Below are positions 5,565-6,793 of a stretch of DNA of 6,793 nt, in pieces. Under the pieces are notes generated by a model. That model was given only the letters and a program-made list of their open reading frames with translations. It made no database searches and was not told the DNA's origin. Within the stretch, counting starts at the first letter, position 1; the number at the start of each line of letters is the position of its first letter. The position numbers and the translations under genes were made by a program. This stretch comes from SAR202 cluster bacterium. Lineage in GTDB: Bacteria; Chloroflexota; Dehalococcoidia; Lucifugimonadales; UBA826. The stretch spans positions 1 to 6,793 of the forward strand of contig VFFY01000250.1 in the NCBI GenBank assembly GCA_009392675.1, read 5' to 3'.

Positions 5565-6629
5565 TTGAGAAAGTATTCTCACCCGCGGCCTATAATTCTG
5601 GCCCTAATATTTGCTGTAGCTGCCGGACTTCTACTTTCCTGTGGAGGATCAGAGGAAGAGGTACAGGAATGCGAGAAAGTGTTTAATGCTGCTGAAGGAA
5701 CATGGGAATGTGTAGAGCAATCCGGGAATGGTGATGCCACCAAGGAAGTTAATACGACTAATGAGAATACCAGTGTAGCGGCCGAACCTACCCCGGTTCC
5801 CACCCCAGTTATTACAAATGACACTGCAGCCGGAAAAGAACTTTGGGTCTATCTCACTAAATGCATTTCAATAGAGGATGAACACCTCATGGTGAATACT
5901 GCCACTAAGGGAAATTGGCTGATTACCCCAACAAAAGACTCTCCACAAGAATTCGGCACCTGGCTAATAAAACCCTCAGGTGAGCTTGTGCCTCACAACA
6001 GCAAGGCAGAATTATGGAACGCTTATTTGAAAGGGAATTGTGATAACAACATAATGTCACCCGCCGCAACCGACGTAATAACCCAGACTGATGCATCCAC
6101 TGTGCTTTGGACTCAATTGGCAAAATGCCACCCGGAGATGCCGGTCTCTATGTTAATAGCTCAAAGAAGTCAGCAGACAGGGGATTGGGTCATTGTATCT
6201 GATCCCAATTATGCGATGGATGATTACGGTGTATGGAGTGTAAAACGAGACGCCACAATAAAACCATTGAATGATCGGGCAAAAGAAGTTTGGGCGGCTC
6301 TTTCCTTATCACAAGGGTCATTAGGTAATGCTTCCAATACAGCGGAGGTCGCCGCAGCCTGTACCCCGGTTATACGAAACGAACAAGAGGCAAATGACAG
6401 GATGTATTCATATCTCTCGTCCTGTTATCCGGAATTACGTCAGGCTGAGATGATAACTACAAGAGACCCAATGAAACATGTATGGCTGGTTGTAACCAAC
6501 GAACCCTCAGCTGATAACACGACAGAATGGAAGAAGTCTATCTGGTCGGTCGATGGTGATGGAAGGGTCCTGCCGAAAAATTCCAGCTCCGCCGCGACTA
6601 TGGGGATTATCGATGCGGGTAACTGTTAG
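5565..6629 (+). CDS. Secreted lipoprotein with three divergent cysteine-containing repeats
   Basis: I do not recognise a named family. The 354-residue product begins with a lipoprotein signal peptide: basic Arg2, Lys3 and Arg8, a hydrophobic stretch 10-24, and lipobox LLSC with Cys26 as the lipidation site, so it should be anchored on the outer face of a membrane. A small N-terminal segment has Cys36 and Cys49, followed by an Asn/Thr/Pro-rich linker (about 50-86, including PTPVPTPV). Three repeats follow at about 88-159, 176-266 and 274-354. Each has the pattern [W/Y]xxLxxC, a central tryptophan (118, 208, 307), a GxW or SxW strand (133, 224, 327) followed by a turn and a proline, and a distal cysteine. 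The cysteine pairs would be 100/159, 188/266 and 287/354. The TTG start is the only start between an in-frame stop at 5544 and the signal peptide; it has only a weak GATGG upstream. It has its own promoter. The role is unknown, perhaps an extracytoplasmic binding protein. Confidence 0.8.
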   Translation: MRKYSHPRPIILALIFAVAAGLLLSCGGSEEEVQECEKVFNAAEGTWECVEQSGNGDATKEVNTTNENTSVAAEPTPVPTPVITNDTAAGKELWVYLTKCISIEDEHLMVNTATKGNWLITPTKDSPQEFGTWLIKPSGELVPHNSKAELWNAYLKGNCDNNIMSPAATDVITQTDASTVLWTQLAKCHPEMPVSMLIAQRSQQTGDWVIVSDPNYAMDDYGVWSVKRDATIKPLNDRAKEVWAALSLSQGSLGNASNTAEVAAACTPVIRNEQEANDRMYSYLSSCYPELRQAEMITTRDPMKHVWLVVTNEPSADNTTEWKKSIWSVDGDGRVLPKNSSSAATMGIIDAGNC

Positions 6630-6793
6630 CCCAGCAGGCCAAGTTACAAAATAATTCGATGTATCCCCTAGCAAAACTCTTCCCAGTGCCGCTTAAAAGA
6701 TTTCAGGGCCAACCAAGTATCGGCCTTGCAAATGACGGTCTGAAACTCGAGTAATTAACGCTCCAGGGTCTGCCGGTACCAAAAAGTACACCG
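6630..6793. other. Unassigned 3' flank of the lipoprotein gene
   Basis: I see no RNA gene, convincing terminator or promoter here. The only coding hint is on the minus strand: a frame open from the right edge (6791) to a TAA at 6695-6693, ending in RYLVGPEIF. Thirty-two open codons can arise by chance, so I do not call it a gene. If real, it would be the 3' end of a gene converging on the lipoprotein. Confidence 0.3.

Noticed and set aside
6693..6791. Minus-strand frame open from the right edge, possible end of a converging gene
   Set aside because: Only 32 codons are visible, another minus-strand frame is also open over much of the stretch, and no family is recognisable.

Overview
The window is a compact stretch of bacterial chromosome, at moderate GC judged by eye. 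It holds five clear protein genes (one cut by the left edge), one small protein gene and the RNase P RNA gene. Intergenic gaps are short, starts are mixed (ATG, GTG, TTG), and the RNase P RNA is type A. My best guess is an uncultured Chloroflexota-like bacterium (Dehalococcoidia/SAR202 type). This rests on the style of the CysS and pyruvate kinase sequences and on a TTG-started, Pro/Thr-linker lipoprotein, so it is a weak inference.

Left part (1-2654, minus strand): pyruvate kinase, then 40 bases later cysteinyl-tRNA synthetase, in one apparent transcription unit. CysS begins with GTG behind a perfect AGGAGGT and leaves the window after 386 codons. The pyruvate kinase carries Lys at the position that in the family separates K+-dependent (Glu) from K+-independent (Lys) enzymes.

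Middle (2655-4887, plus strand after a 185-base divergent intergenic region): a COG1579-type coiled-coil protein with a C4 zinc ribbon overlaps by ATGA a large-serine-recombinase-like protein. That protein keeps the 'recombinase' DNA-binding domain and zinc ribbon, but its N-terminal resolvase domain lacks the catalytic serine and the usual arginines. It looks like a domesticated, catalytically dead DNA-binding pseudoenzyme translated together with the zinc-ribbon protein. The divergent intergenic region holds a 9-bp perfect inverted repeat placed near-symmetrically between the two genes.

Right part (4888-6793, plus strand): rnpB has an extended -10 promoter just behind the recombinase gene. 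Thirty-one bases past its end lies a 40-codon ORF with six cysteines in a zinc-ribbon pattern; it has no visible promoter or Shine-Dalgarno sequence and no obvious terminator separates it from rnpB. Then a TATAAT promoter and a TTG-started lipoprotein made of three divergent repeats, each with a pair of cysteines. The last 164 bases hold nothing I can assign with confidence.

The most interesting unit is 2840-5440: three zinc-ribbon proteins, one of them a dead recombinase, in consecutive genes around the RNase P RNA gene. The genes are seen in the sequence; a shared function is only a hypothesis.
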